Shown: positions 23,874 to 34,249 of the stretch, in pieces
How the letters are laid out: every line of letters begins with the position of its first letter
Position numbering within the stretch: the stretch's first letter is position 1
Source of the DNA: Deinandra increscens subsp. villosa
Lineage: Eukaryota > Streptophyta > Magnoliopsida > Asterales > Asteraceae
Reading direction: 5' to 3'
DNA length: 64,000 nucleotides
Assembly (NCBI GenBank): GCA_039602395.1
Contig: JBCNJP010000019.1
Span: 4,078,337 to 4,142,336, forward strand
Translations under genes and position numbers: made by a program
Notes under the pieces: generated by a model
Told to the model about the DNA's origin: nothing
Database searches by the model: none
Seen by the model: the letters and a program-made list of their open reading frames with translations, nothing else

Positions 23874-24850
23874 GGGGAGGGGGTATGGTTGCCACAAGGC
23901 TTCAAGAAGCCATGCCCACCAACCAATAGGAGCATGCCAACTCAAGTATGGTGTGGTGTGGCTTCTTGAAGCCATGCGTTTTTTATTTATTTTTTATAAA
24001 AAAACACTTTTAATAAATAATCAATAATAAAAGTAAACAATATTCATTAAAACAAAAATAAAATTACAACTTTAACAACATTCATTAAAAAATAAAAAAA
24101 ATTACAACTTTAACAACATTCATTACCGTATGCGAGTTGACGAATAGCCACCGTGCACTTTTGTAAAGGCGTGAAACTTTCTCTCTTCGCCGCGTCCAAA
24201 CGGGGTGTGAACCACGGAAAGTTGTTTGTGATGTCGTCAACAATCTTCAAAAATAGCCGTTTAGACATACGGAATCGGTCTTTAAAAATCCCCTCGTGGT
24301 AACGGGGATTTTCGGCAAAATAAAGCTCCACCAATCGTTGGTGACCGTTTTCACGATCACGGTAAATACATCTCCTCCGTTTAGGAGCGGAAACCTCTTC
24401 TTATTCTTCTTGTTCTTCTTGTTGGATGACGTTAATACATAGGTTAAGGTAATTCATCGTGTCCTCGTACGAACCATCGGAGCTGCTTGACGAAGTCCCA
24501 ATCTCGGGTGGTGGAATAAAGTCGGCCTCATCGTTAAGACTCATTTTATAAAAAATTTGGTAGAGAGAATTGGAGATGAAATGGGAGTATAGTGTGGTTT
24601 TTAAAATATTTGGGTTTGTATATATAGTAAAATTAGAAAGAAAAAAAAAGGTAAAGAGCCGTTGGGGGCTCAACGGTAAAAAAAAAATAACGGATAGTTT
24701 TGGGCCGGCTCGACCTGGCTTGGAGAAACCGCCCGAAACCATGAATTGGAGCCGTGGAGGGTGAACCGCCTCAGGCGGTATGGTTGCCGGCAGGAACCGC
24801 CCGGCTCCGTGGGAACCGCGACGCGGTAACCCACTCCATACCGCCTTCCC
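23874..24850 (-). mobile_element. Non-autonomous PIF/Harbinger element with truncated transposase
   Basis: A 977-bp element with inverted ends GGGGAGGGGGTATGG and CCATACCGCCTTCCC and the TTA target duplication at 23871-23873 and 24851-24853. It keeps a promoter-side region and the N-terminal transposase part on the minus strand, with the catalytic half deleted. At the deletion side ATTACAACTTTAACAAC is repeated twice (about 24062-24118). Confidence 0.85.
24110..24544 (-). pseudogene. N-terminal half of PIF/Harbinger transposase, one internal stop
   Basis: The minus strand starts MSLNDEADFIPPPEIG, continues acidic to QQEEQEE, hits TAA at 24401-24403, then stays in the same frame through EEVSAPKRRRC, LVELYFAENPRYHEGI, DRFRMSKRLFLKIVDD and KCTVAIRQLAYGN before ending. 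RFRMSKRLFLKIV and KCT.AIRQLA are shared with the transposase at 14613-16010, so both belong to one family. A single GAA to TAA change would explain the internal stop. No DDE residues remain. Confidence 0.75.
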
Positions 24851-25083
24851 TTATTAGGAGGTCTTGAGTTCAAGTCCCGATTGTTTTTTATGCATTTTTG
24901 TGTGTGAGAATGGCCAGTTTCCTAGTGTTCAGGTGTGTTAAAGAAAACCATTCACGCAGGATGCTGCCTGTTTCCTAGTCATTAATTAATTTGAACAACT
25001 ATGACAGCGATTGCAATATAAAATTAAAGTTAAAAAAAAAAAACTTAAAGAAAAGGGAAAATTGTGTGCTTGTTAAGTCGATA

Positions 25084-25370
25084 TCTTTTTTTTTTTTTTT
25101 TTTGGAACGGCGATGTTGGTCACGATGGGTTAGGACATCGCGCACCTATCCTACCTCCGTAGAGGAGGAGATGAGGGTCCACCCCACAGACAGCCAGACA
25201 TGAGTGTCCTAACCGTGCCTCAGCTGGGGTCGTGTGGGGCATATGGACGTTCCCCGGGAAAACCATGCGACTGTCTAGCAGGCCCACATGGGACCTTCGT
25301 TGAAACCCGTAGGTTTCAACCCAAGCTTAGACAGTTGCAAGCCTCCACAATAGCAGAGGCAGATCTATCA
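25084..25370 (-). mobile_element. GC-rich retroposon with poly(A) tail, SINE-like (tentative)
   Basis: The plus strand shows a run of about 18 T (25086-25103) followed by GGAACGGCGATGTTGG and about 270 bp of GC-rich sequence, so on the minus strand a GC-rich unit ends in poly(A). This is the layout of a SINE or other retroposon. There is no ORF. The polymerase III boxes are not convincing. Confidence 0.4.
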
Positions 25371-26219
25371 AAGACTTAATGGGTTCTAGGCACCCATTCA
25401 AATTGCAAAATTTATAGATAATTATTTAAACCAAATGATTAAGACAACTAAGGTTTTTTTTTTTCAAGACACCCAAAATTTATGAAAATATCTTATTTTT
25501 AGCTGTTTTTTTAACCCAATGCAACCCATGTTAACAAATTCTTGAATAAAAATAACTCACTTTAATACTGTTTTGTTTTTTTTTTGTTTTTTTTTACTAA
25601 CTTTTTTACACCCATAATCCCATTGAACAAAATTCTGAAGACCGCCACTCTATACGTACTATAAACGTTTGCTTATACACTGGCACACTGAATAAATTAA
25701 AGATATAAATTCATTTATGGTATTGTTTTCGTCTCCAACCTGATTGATCGGGCTAATTATTCAATATTTTTAAAGGTTTTAACTTCTTTAAATTATAATC
25801 CTTTTATAGAGTTCAATTTCTTTAAATTCCTATTTGTTTTTTTAAAAAATTCGATACAAATCCAATTTATTTAAATTCCAGTTTTAATTCTAACTCCAAC
25901 AGGCGTAGCTTAATACGAGTCAGATCAGGCGCGGACCTCATTCGTTTTCTCACTCCATAGTGTAAATTTATACCCTTTCAGTCCGAAGAAAATTATATAC
26001 TTAACCCCATTACTTTCGGCCCTAACCGTCTTTCGACCCCAACCGCCTTTTGACCCAAGCTTCGTCACTGATCTCATGTGTACTATTTGATAATTTTCTG
26101 AGAGCATCTAAGTAGTAAACCCACCCCCAAAATGAGTGCTCTCCTATTCCGTCTTCCCCAGAGCCTCCGGTAGCAAATTCCAATTTCGGCATACGAGTTC
26201 CTCCCAATTCGACTCCGGA
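25371..26219. other. Intergenic, nothing recognised
   Basis: AT-rich with T homopolymers. Short frames near 25925-26207 have no recognisable match. Confidence 0.4.
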
Positions 26220-26227
26220 GGTGTAAT

Positions 26228-26724
26228 TAGGGGTGTAAACAAGCCGAGCCGAGCCCGAGCTCGTCTAAGCTCAAGCTCGGCTCGTTTAAATTTAATGGAG
26301 CTCGAGCTCGAGCTCGGCTCGATTCGAGTTTTATTTCTGAAGCTCGAGCTCGGCTCGTTTACTATTAATTAATTATTTTTTATATATATTTTTAATTAAA
26401 TTTGTATATAATTAGAATTATACCTTTTTATATAGAAAATAATACATATTTTTTACTTATTTTATAATAATTCTATATATAATAATCATTAATTATTAAA
26501 TATATTTAAAAAAATAAATAAAAATTATATAAATAAAAGCTCGATAAGGCTCGCGAGCCGGCTCGAGCTCGATAGGTAAAGCTCGGGCTCGAGCTCGTTT
26601 ATTAAACGAGCTCTATTTCAAAGCTCGAGCTCGGCTCGAGCTCGTTAAGGCTCGGCTCGTTTCGAGCTTTTTATCGAATCGATCTCGAGTAGCTCACGAG
26701 TAGCTCGGCTCATTTACACCCTTA
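26228..26724. mobile_element. hAT-type MITE with GAGCTCGAGCTCGGCTCG repeats
   Basis: A 497-bp element with ends TAGGGGTGTAAAC and its inverse (TAAGGGTGTAAAT), flanked by a perfect 8-bp target duplication GGTGTAAT (26220-26227, 26725-26732), the hAT signature. Subterminal GAGCTCGAGCTCGGCTCG arrays stand in both arms around an AT-rich core with no ORF. Confidence 0.9.
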
Positions 26725-27165
26725 GGTGTAATAGACTCTAATATATTATTGTATTTGTACTTGTATTCTAGTTAATTGTGCGTGTAAATATATTCCTTAC
26801 ATATAGTATTGTGATTAATGAAATTATTCACTTTAAAATTTAATATTTCAATAAATATTTTTTTATTCTCTTTAAATCACTTTAATTGTTTTATATATCT
26901 ACATATATTAGGTCACAACGCGCGTGTGATGACACGATTGGCTAATAGCCACTTAGCTTTTAGAGCATTCACAGTAGGTTCTCAAAAAAATATGTGAGTG
27001 TAAATCTGTAAAATTTGAGGTTTGGTTGTGAGTGGTTGTGAGTAGAGGAGAGATAAAAAGTTTAGAAAATCTGCATATTTAACAAAAATAGTGGTGATTT
27101 GCTAAAATTTGATGATTGGAATAGAAGAAAAGGTAATGATAAAGATGTAAAAAGTATTATTTAAT

Positions 27166-28211
27166 GGGTTATTGGATTTTAATAATATGAATTAAGCTCT
27201 ATTGGCGGATAATAATACGAATTCAGGAATTTCCTTACAATAATACGAATTCGTCACTTAGGTGTAAAAAATGATACACCGTTAGTTTTTCACTAACGGT
27301 GTTAATTTTTGCTGACTGGACTGATGACGTGTCATGCCACGTGGCATGTTTAACCAATTTTTTAAAGGGTTATTGGATTTTAATAATATGAATTAAGCTC
27401 TATTGGCGGATAATAATACGAATTCAGGAATTTCTCTACAATAATACGAATTCGTCACTTAGGTGTCAAAAATGATACACCGTTAGTTTTTTCACTAACG
27501 GTGTTAAGTTTTGCTGACGTGGACTGATGACGTGGCATGTTTAACTAGGTTTTTTAAAATGAGGGACTGTTTCTGTAATACCTTCAAAAATGTGGGGTTA
27601 ATATAAAAAAAAGAAAAAAAAACCTAAAAAACTAATCATTCTCCGGCTCCGACAAACTCGTCCTCTGGCCACCACCATAACCTGTTTGTCGGTGGTGGCC
27701 AGAGAACTCTAGATTGGTGGCAAAGATGAGGAAGACGATGATTAGATTTGTAGGTTTTTTATTCTTTTTTTTATATTAACCCCACATTTTTGAAGGTATT
27801 ACAGAAATAGTCCCTCATTTTAAAAACCTAGTTAAACATGCCATGTCATCAGTCCACGTCAGCAAAACTTAACACCGTTAGTGAAAAAACTAACGGTGTA
27901 TCATTTTTGACACCTAAGTGACGAATTCGTATTATTGTAGAGAAAATTCCTGAATTCGTATTATTATCCGCCAATAGAGCTTAATTCATATTATTAAAAT
28001 CTAATAACCCTTTAAAAAATTGGTTAAACATGCCACGTGGCATGACACGTCATCAGTCCAGTCAGCAAAAATTAACACCGTTAGTGAAAAACTAACGGTG
28101 TATCATTTTTTACACCTAAGTGACGAATTCGTATTATTGTAAGGAAATTTCTGAATTCGTATTATTATCCGCCAATAGAGCTTAATTCATATTATTAAAA
28201 TCCAATAACCC
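27166..28211. mobile_element. MULE-type long-TIR fold-back element 1
   Basis: A 1,046-bp element, ends GGGTTATTGG and CCAATAACCC, with a perfect 9-bp target duplication TTATTTAAT (27157-27165, 28212-28220), the Mutator signature. The arms are about 430 bp long, and each arm holds the terminal unit twice in tandem (period 201 bp on the left: 27166 and 27367). The small centre (about 27620-27760) is itself a hairpin around CCACCGAC-like sequence. It has no ORF. A transcript would form a very long double strand. Confidence 0.9.
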
Positions 28212-28262
28212 TTATTTAATTATGGTTATGAGTGAAAAAAAGAGAAAAAATAATAATAAAAA

Positions 28263-29637
28263 GAGTAAATTACAATTTACGTCCTTTAAGAAGTATGTAA
28301 ATTTCAATTTTCATCCTTAAACTAAAGAAATAACAGAAAACGTCCTTTATATTTATGGTTTGTTTCAAATCACGTCCTTTCGTCTAACAGACGTTAATTT
28401 TTTCCGTTAGACCAGGTCATGTGCAAGGCACATGAGGGCAACATGGTCATTTTATTATTTTGATATAGAACAAATTGCATTTTACGTCCTTTAAGAATTA
28501 CCCACATTTCAATTTCCATCCTTAACTTAAAGAAATAACAAAAAAAAGTCCTTTAAGTTTATAGTTTGTTACAGCTTACATCATTTCTTTTAAAAAGCGT
28601 TAATTTTTTCTGTTAAGCTATATCAGGTGCATTGCACACGAGGACATAATTGTCTTTTTATATTGTACGGGCCATTTTGTAAATAAATAGAAGTATAAAA
28701 CTTATATGAATATAATTCTTTTTATAAAATAAATGAAAAATCTGATCAGACCAAACTTCAATATCTCCAGTCTCCATCACATTTTAATTCCTCCATGGCA
28801 TCGCTGCTTCTCTACCAAACCCTCTGTCGCCGCCCCAGCTCCACCTCTAACCATCGTTGCACCACACATCTACCTCCATCGTTATACATCATGTCACCAT
28901 CCATCCTACACCCGACCAATAAAAACCTATTCGTTCATGAAGATCAAACTCCTTCATCAACAAGTCAGAAATACAAATCCCACAAAGCATTTACGATGCA
29001 GTAATTACGATGGAGTTGGATGTGTGGTGTGGCGATGATCGGAAGTGGAGGTGGGGCGGTGACAGAGGGTTTGGTGGAGAAGCAGCGACGCCATGAAGGA
29101 ATTAGAATGTGGTGGACATTGGAGATATTGAAGTTTGGTCTGATCAGATTTTTTTATTTATATTTTTATTTATTTTATAAATAAAATTATATTCATATAA
29201 GTTTTATATTTTTTTTATTTAGAAAATGGCCCGTACAATATAAAAAGACAATTATGTCCTCGTGTGCAATGCACCTGATATAGCTTAATAGAAAAAATTA
29301 ACGTTTCTTAGAAGAAATGATGTAAGCTGTAACAAACTATAAACTTAAAGGACGTTTTTTGTTATTTCTTTAAGTTAAGGATGGAAATTGAAATTTGGGT
29401 AATTCTTAAAGGACGTAAAATGTAATTTGTTCTATATTAAAATAATAAAATGACCATGTTGCCCTCATGTGCCTTGCACATGACCTGGTCTAACGGAAAA
29501 AATTAACGTCTGTTAGACGAAAGGACGTGATTTGAAACAAACCATAAATATAAAGGACGTTTTCTGCTATTTCTTTAGTTTAAGGATGAAAATTGAAATT
29601 TACATACTTCTTAAAGGACGTAAATTGTAATTTACTC
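28263..29637. mobile_element. MULE-type long-TIR fold-back element 2
   Basis: A 1,375-bp element, ends GAGTAAATTAC and GTAATTTACTC, with a perfect 9-bp target duplication TAATAAAAA (28254-28262, 29638-29646). The arms extend about 590 bp each (to roughly 28860 and 29050) with a loop of only about 190 bp. The short frames at 28733-29038 lie in the arms and loop and are not genes. Confidence 0.9.
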
Positions 29638-30163
29638 TAATAAAAATATAAATTATAGGGATGAGAATGAATAACGTCTCTCAATACACTAACACTAAGT
29701 TATTATGTTTATAAAAACATCATCATGATCTTTTTACTTTATAAACTTATTGATTATTTTGTATGTAAAAAAAATAAAGTGAATTTGAGTTTGCTCAAGT
29801 GGATTGGAAACATAAGTAGAGTCAACCAATTGCTGTTTAAGAAAGGCACGTCATCTCCACCGGAACTGAAAGTGAGCCCTCCCTCCCAACCTCCACAAAC
29901 CTTTATTCTCACTCTTCTTCGCAAAAAAACAGAGTGTCAATGTTGAAGTTTGAAGATATTAGTTAGTTAAAGAAATATGTCTTCTTCAAGAAGATGACTA
30001 CTTTTCATCCACCATGGAAAGCGGCAGTTACTTGAAGAAGACAGTCCCATTTCACCAAATCTACCCTTAAACAAATCCCACCATTTTCAATGTTTTCGTA
30101 TCATTATATCCCCATCACTTCCCCCTCCGTCTCTCTCACACCTCTCCTCCTCCTTCTTATTTC

Positions 30164-32837
30164 ATGCATCCCCTTCGCCGGAAAGTCTCCTCCTACACCG
30201 CCGCCATGAAACCCCGCAAGAATAACAACCTTTCGGTCTTCGTGGTCGTCTTCTCTGTTTTCCTTTTCGGGTTTTTCATGTACAACGAAGACGTCAAATC
30301 CATCGCCGAATTCCCTTTCTCCTCCACACCCAAATTCGACACCACCGTGAATGACGGGGTGGTGGAGATCAATTCCAGGACCACCACCACTATAGTGGTG
30401 GAGTCGAAAACCGAGAAAACTGAGGAGGAACAAACTATCGAATTGCCGGTATCGAAGACAGAGAAAACTGAGGAGGAGGAACAACTTATCGAATTGCCGG
30501 TACCTGCGGTGGAGGAAACTGAGGAGGAACAACTTATCGAATTGCCATCGGAAGAATGCAATTTGTACGATGGAAATTGGGTTTATGATGATTCGACGCA
30601 TCCTTTATATAAAGAAGATGAGTGTGAGTTTCTTACGGCTCAGGTGACGTGTATGAGAAATGGGAGGAAAGATTCGAGGTATCAGAACTGGAGGTGGCAA
30701 CCTAAGGATTGTAATTTACCCAAGTAAGTAAGAATTTTTCATAAATTTCATGAGAGAAGAGATATTATTTGCAGGTTTGAAATTGAACTTGATTTTTGTG
30801 GGTGGAATGAAGGTTTAGGGCGAAATTGTTGCTGGAGAAACTGAGGAACAAGAGACTTATGTTTGTGGGCGATTCGTTGAACAGAAATCAGTGGGAATCG
30901 ATGGTGTGTTTGGCTCAATCCATTATTCCTCCCGGAAGAAAGAGCTTGAATAAAACAGGATCTCTTTCCATTTTCAGAATTGAGGTTAGTTTCTTCTATT
31001 TCTTGATTTCTTCATTGTGGTTTCCTAATTAAGTATGATTATTATCTCAAAATTAGAGAACGAAAAAAAGGTGATTAGTACCTAAAATTACCCAAAAAAA
31101 AAATGGTCTCATTTAGATTATAAATCTAAAAACTCATCATAACCAATTCAAAATTTGATACACGGCATATTTACATTTGACTTTGTCATTTATCTCCGTT
31201 TTTGTATTAGATTATAAAAAAACAGCTATCGTACACGTTAACTTATCCTACTTCTAAATCTACGACTTATATCCTCAACTATCTAAGAAGTGTGACATAA
31301 CTCTTAAATATATTGATTTGTTAATTTAAAATCCCTTTGATTAGTCTCTTAGATATCACAATCATATCAAAGATTTTTGGCTAAATTTATTTTAATATTG
31401 GATAAAACTTTGTCTTTCTTTCAAGTAGTATATAAAAAGTTCACCTTTAAAAAAAAACGTAATCATTTCTCGTGAAAAAATACCTACAACCATTTAATGA
31501 ATGTAGTTGTATAACTATTGATACATCTGCTTTAAAGTATGGAAGATACAAGATGTGGCTATTAATGGTTGTGTATCCCCTGAGTTTCATTGAACTCAAG
31601 TTGGGCCTTAAAAACATGTTTTAGCATTAAAAATTTTGATGTGAATTAAAATTTGCAGGATTATAATGCCACGGTGGAATTTTATTGGGCACCATTTTTG
31701 GTAGAGTCAAATTCAGATGATCCAAATATGCATAGCATATTGAACCGGATCATAATGCCCGGATCCATTAAAAAGCATGGTAAAAACTGGAAAAACGTTG
31801 ACTATTTGGTCTTCAACACCTACATTTGGTGGATGAACACTTTCACCATGAAAGTCTTGTGAGTTAATTTCATATTTTATTTTTCTTTAAAACGTTTAAT
31901 ACGGTTAATATTTTTTTATTTTTAATATAATATTCTAATAAGAAAAATCATATATATATAGGAGGGGTTCGTTTGAAAAAGGAGCTACCGAATATGACGA
32001 GGTTGATCGGCCAGTAGCGTACGCAAGAGTTTTGAGGACATGGGCTAAATGGGTCGATAAAAATATCAACCCGAACCGGACAACGGTTTTTTTCAGCAGC
32101 ATGTCTCCTTTACATATAAAGTATATTTTCCATTTAAATTTGCAACAAATAAATAAAACAAAAATATATATATATGGTGGTATGTTTCAATCAACTAAAA
32201 GGATATTAGTTGGGGGTAGAGGTGACTTTCGGGTATGATTAGTTAGCAAGTAAACTTGTTTATATAGTTAGTAACATATATATATTTATTAATAACAAAA
32301 CATATAAATATAATGCTAGTTTCTTAAATAAAGCTATATGACATTAATCACAAAAAGTATATGACATGTTTTAAAACATAGTATACACGATTGATAATAA
32401 AAATTCTTGGTATTTTTCTATTATTTGTTTTATATATTAACAAAAATTCTGGTAGATAATAATTTACAAATAATTGAAAATTTTGCAGGAGCTTAGATTG
32501 GAACAATCCCGACGGCATAAAATGTGCAAAGGAGACTAGTCCGATTCTTAACACGTCGATGCCGTTAAACGTGGGCACCGACTGGCGGCTCTTTTATGCC
32601 GCAACCGACGTGATACGATCAATGAAACTTCCGGTCCACTTTCTCAACATAACTTCTCTTTCAGAATACCGCAAAGATGCACATACTTCTGTATACACCA
32701 TACGCCAAGGCAAGATGCTAACAGATGAGCAAAAGGCGGACCCCAACACATTTGCGGATTGTATACATTGGTGTCTTCCCGGGCTGCCAGACACATGGAA
32801 CGAGTTCCTTTATACACGTATCATTTCTCGCTCTTGA
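30164..32837 (+). CDS. Trichome birefringence-like (TBL29/ESKIMO1-type) xylan O-acetyltransferase
   Basis: Five exons: 30164-30723, 30813-30984, 31659-31858, 31962-32120, 32489-32837 (1,440 bp, 479 aa), all with GT-AG introns and matching phases. A type II membrane anchor (LSVFVVVFSVFLFGFFMY, about residues 24-41) is followed by an acidic stem and the PMR5/TBL domain beginning CNLYDGNWVYDD. The GDS esterase motif is in MFVGDSLNRNQWES, the second conserved motif DxxH is in FADCIHWCLPGLPDTWNEF near the C-terminus. NTYIWWMNTFTMKVL and the end ITSLSEYRKDAHTS...IISRS match the ESK1/TBL29 group best, so acetylation of xylan backbone in the Golgi is the likely role. Family assignment is firm, the TBL29-group assignment is inference. 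The start at 30164 gives MHPLRRK and a full-length N-terminus. The stem has three Glu-rich repeats. Confidence 0.9.
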
Positions 32838-33252
32838 CCGGTGCAAGACAACTGTTACCCTCACATAGGCGTTAAAATTTGGAGTTTTCTTTCGCATACC
32901 TTGTATCTAGGGGCTGAATTTATATTCGTATATTTTATTTTGAAAATTTTTGTTTTAGACGTTTGATCACAAAAGCAAATTAAAGATTGTCCCAAATGTA
33001 CAATGAAGTGTTGAAAGACGGAAATAAAAGAATGCACAAATTGTAAGTAGGTGTGTCATTTCAATTTAATGTTTGGCTCAATTTTGAGGGGCCAATAAAT
33101 CGTGGTATGTAATGTGAAACAAGGGCATTGGTGTGACAACATGAGGATGTGAACCCATATATGGATAACAAGTCATGTTTTAGGATTTATATGTTTTAGA
33201 ATTGCTTTTTATATGTATTTTCTTTTCTTTCTATTTATTTAGATTTATGTTA
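32838..33252. other. 3' flank of the TBL gene
   Basis: Probable 3' UTR and intergenic DNA. Nothing else recognised. Confidence 0.4.
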
Positions 33253-33786
33253 TTGGATATAGTTTCTATACCATTTGCAAACTTAAGACGTCTTTTGTAC
33301 TTTATCAAAGTCGGGGACATAACTCATAATTTGGATAAACTCCAAGGACGTTTTCGCACTTAACTTTTAATATTAATAAACCATCAGTGTTGTTTCTTAT
33401 TAACGTTTGTCAATTTCTGACGGACTTATGACCGTTTTGTGACCGTAATTTATTTATTTTTTAAACTTGTGACCTAGTTATCATATTATTATTTAAAATG
33501 TATTCATTTGTTTTAAAAATTTATGATTGTTTTGCGGCTGCATTTTAATAGTGAAATTTAAAACCACTTGGCAATTCGATCTCAAGATTGAAACTTAAAG
33601 GAATTGATGAATTGACTATACAAAAGCGGTGGAGCATGTAGTTTTATTTGATACAACGCAAAACCTCATCTCCATTGTTGTTGGTGAAAAGAATGACAAG
33701 ACGTGAAAATTTGTGGATGATAAGCACTCCATACCACTCCATGAAAGATAAATTTTCTATTGAGAAACTCCTTAGATCTATTATGT

Positions 33787-34100
33787 AAGAGTAAATTCTT
33801 AATCCCCATCCCTATAATTTTCCTATAATTTGTACATTTATTATTAATTTTTTTTATTTCACTTATAACCACAATTGATTAATACTTTTTATACCGTTAT
33901 CATTAGTTTTTCTCTCTAATTTTTCATAACCAAACCTTAAATTTTAGCATTTCAATAGTTTTTTTTTTTGTTAAATATACATATTTACTGAACATTTTCT
34001 TTCTCCTCTATTCACAACACTCGCAAGCAAATATCAAATTTTAGGGTTTGCCCTCACATATTTATAAAGACTTTACTATAAAAGCTCTAAGCAGGGCCGA
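33787..34100. mobile_element. MITE, uninterrupted reference copy
   Basis: From AATTCTTAATCCCCATCCC to GCTCTAAGCAG. It matches in reverse the split MITE at 26958-29690 and so gives the empty-site state for both MULE insertions there. It has no coding capacity. The exact ends are not resolved. Confidence 0.55.
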
Positions 34101-34249
34101 TTAGTGTGGAGATAGACGACCGTACATAACCCATGTTTTATTGGGGACCAAAAAAAAAATTTCACTTACTAATTTTTGAACTCAACATATAGATTAGTAA
34201 TTATATAACTAAACATATATATAATCATTTATTTTAAGGGTCTCACACT

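Larger units (their letters stand above)
26958..29690 (-). mobile_element. Older MITE split by two later MULE insertions
   Basis: The sequence AGAGCATTCACAGTAGG...AAGTATTATTTAAT (26965-27165), TATGGTTATGAGTG...TAATAATAAAAA (28221-28262) and ATATAAATTATAGGGATGAG (29645 on) lines up, end to end, with the reverse complement of the uninterrupted MITE at 33787-34100. The two MULE elements fill the breaks. The limits of the MITE itself are approximate. Confidence 0.7.

Noticed and set aside
28733..29038. Overlapping 101- and 69-residue ORFs
   Set aside because: They lie in the arm and loop of the long inverted repeat 28263-29637 and show no protein family.
30193..30601. Minus-strand ORFs of 122 and 165 residues
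   Set aside because: Shadows of the TBL first exon, caused by its Glu-rich repeats.
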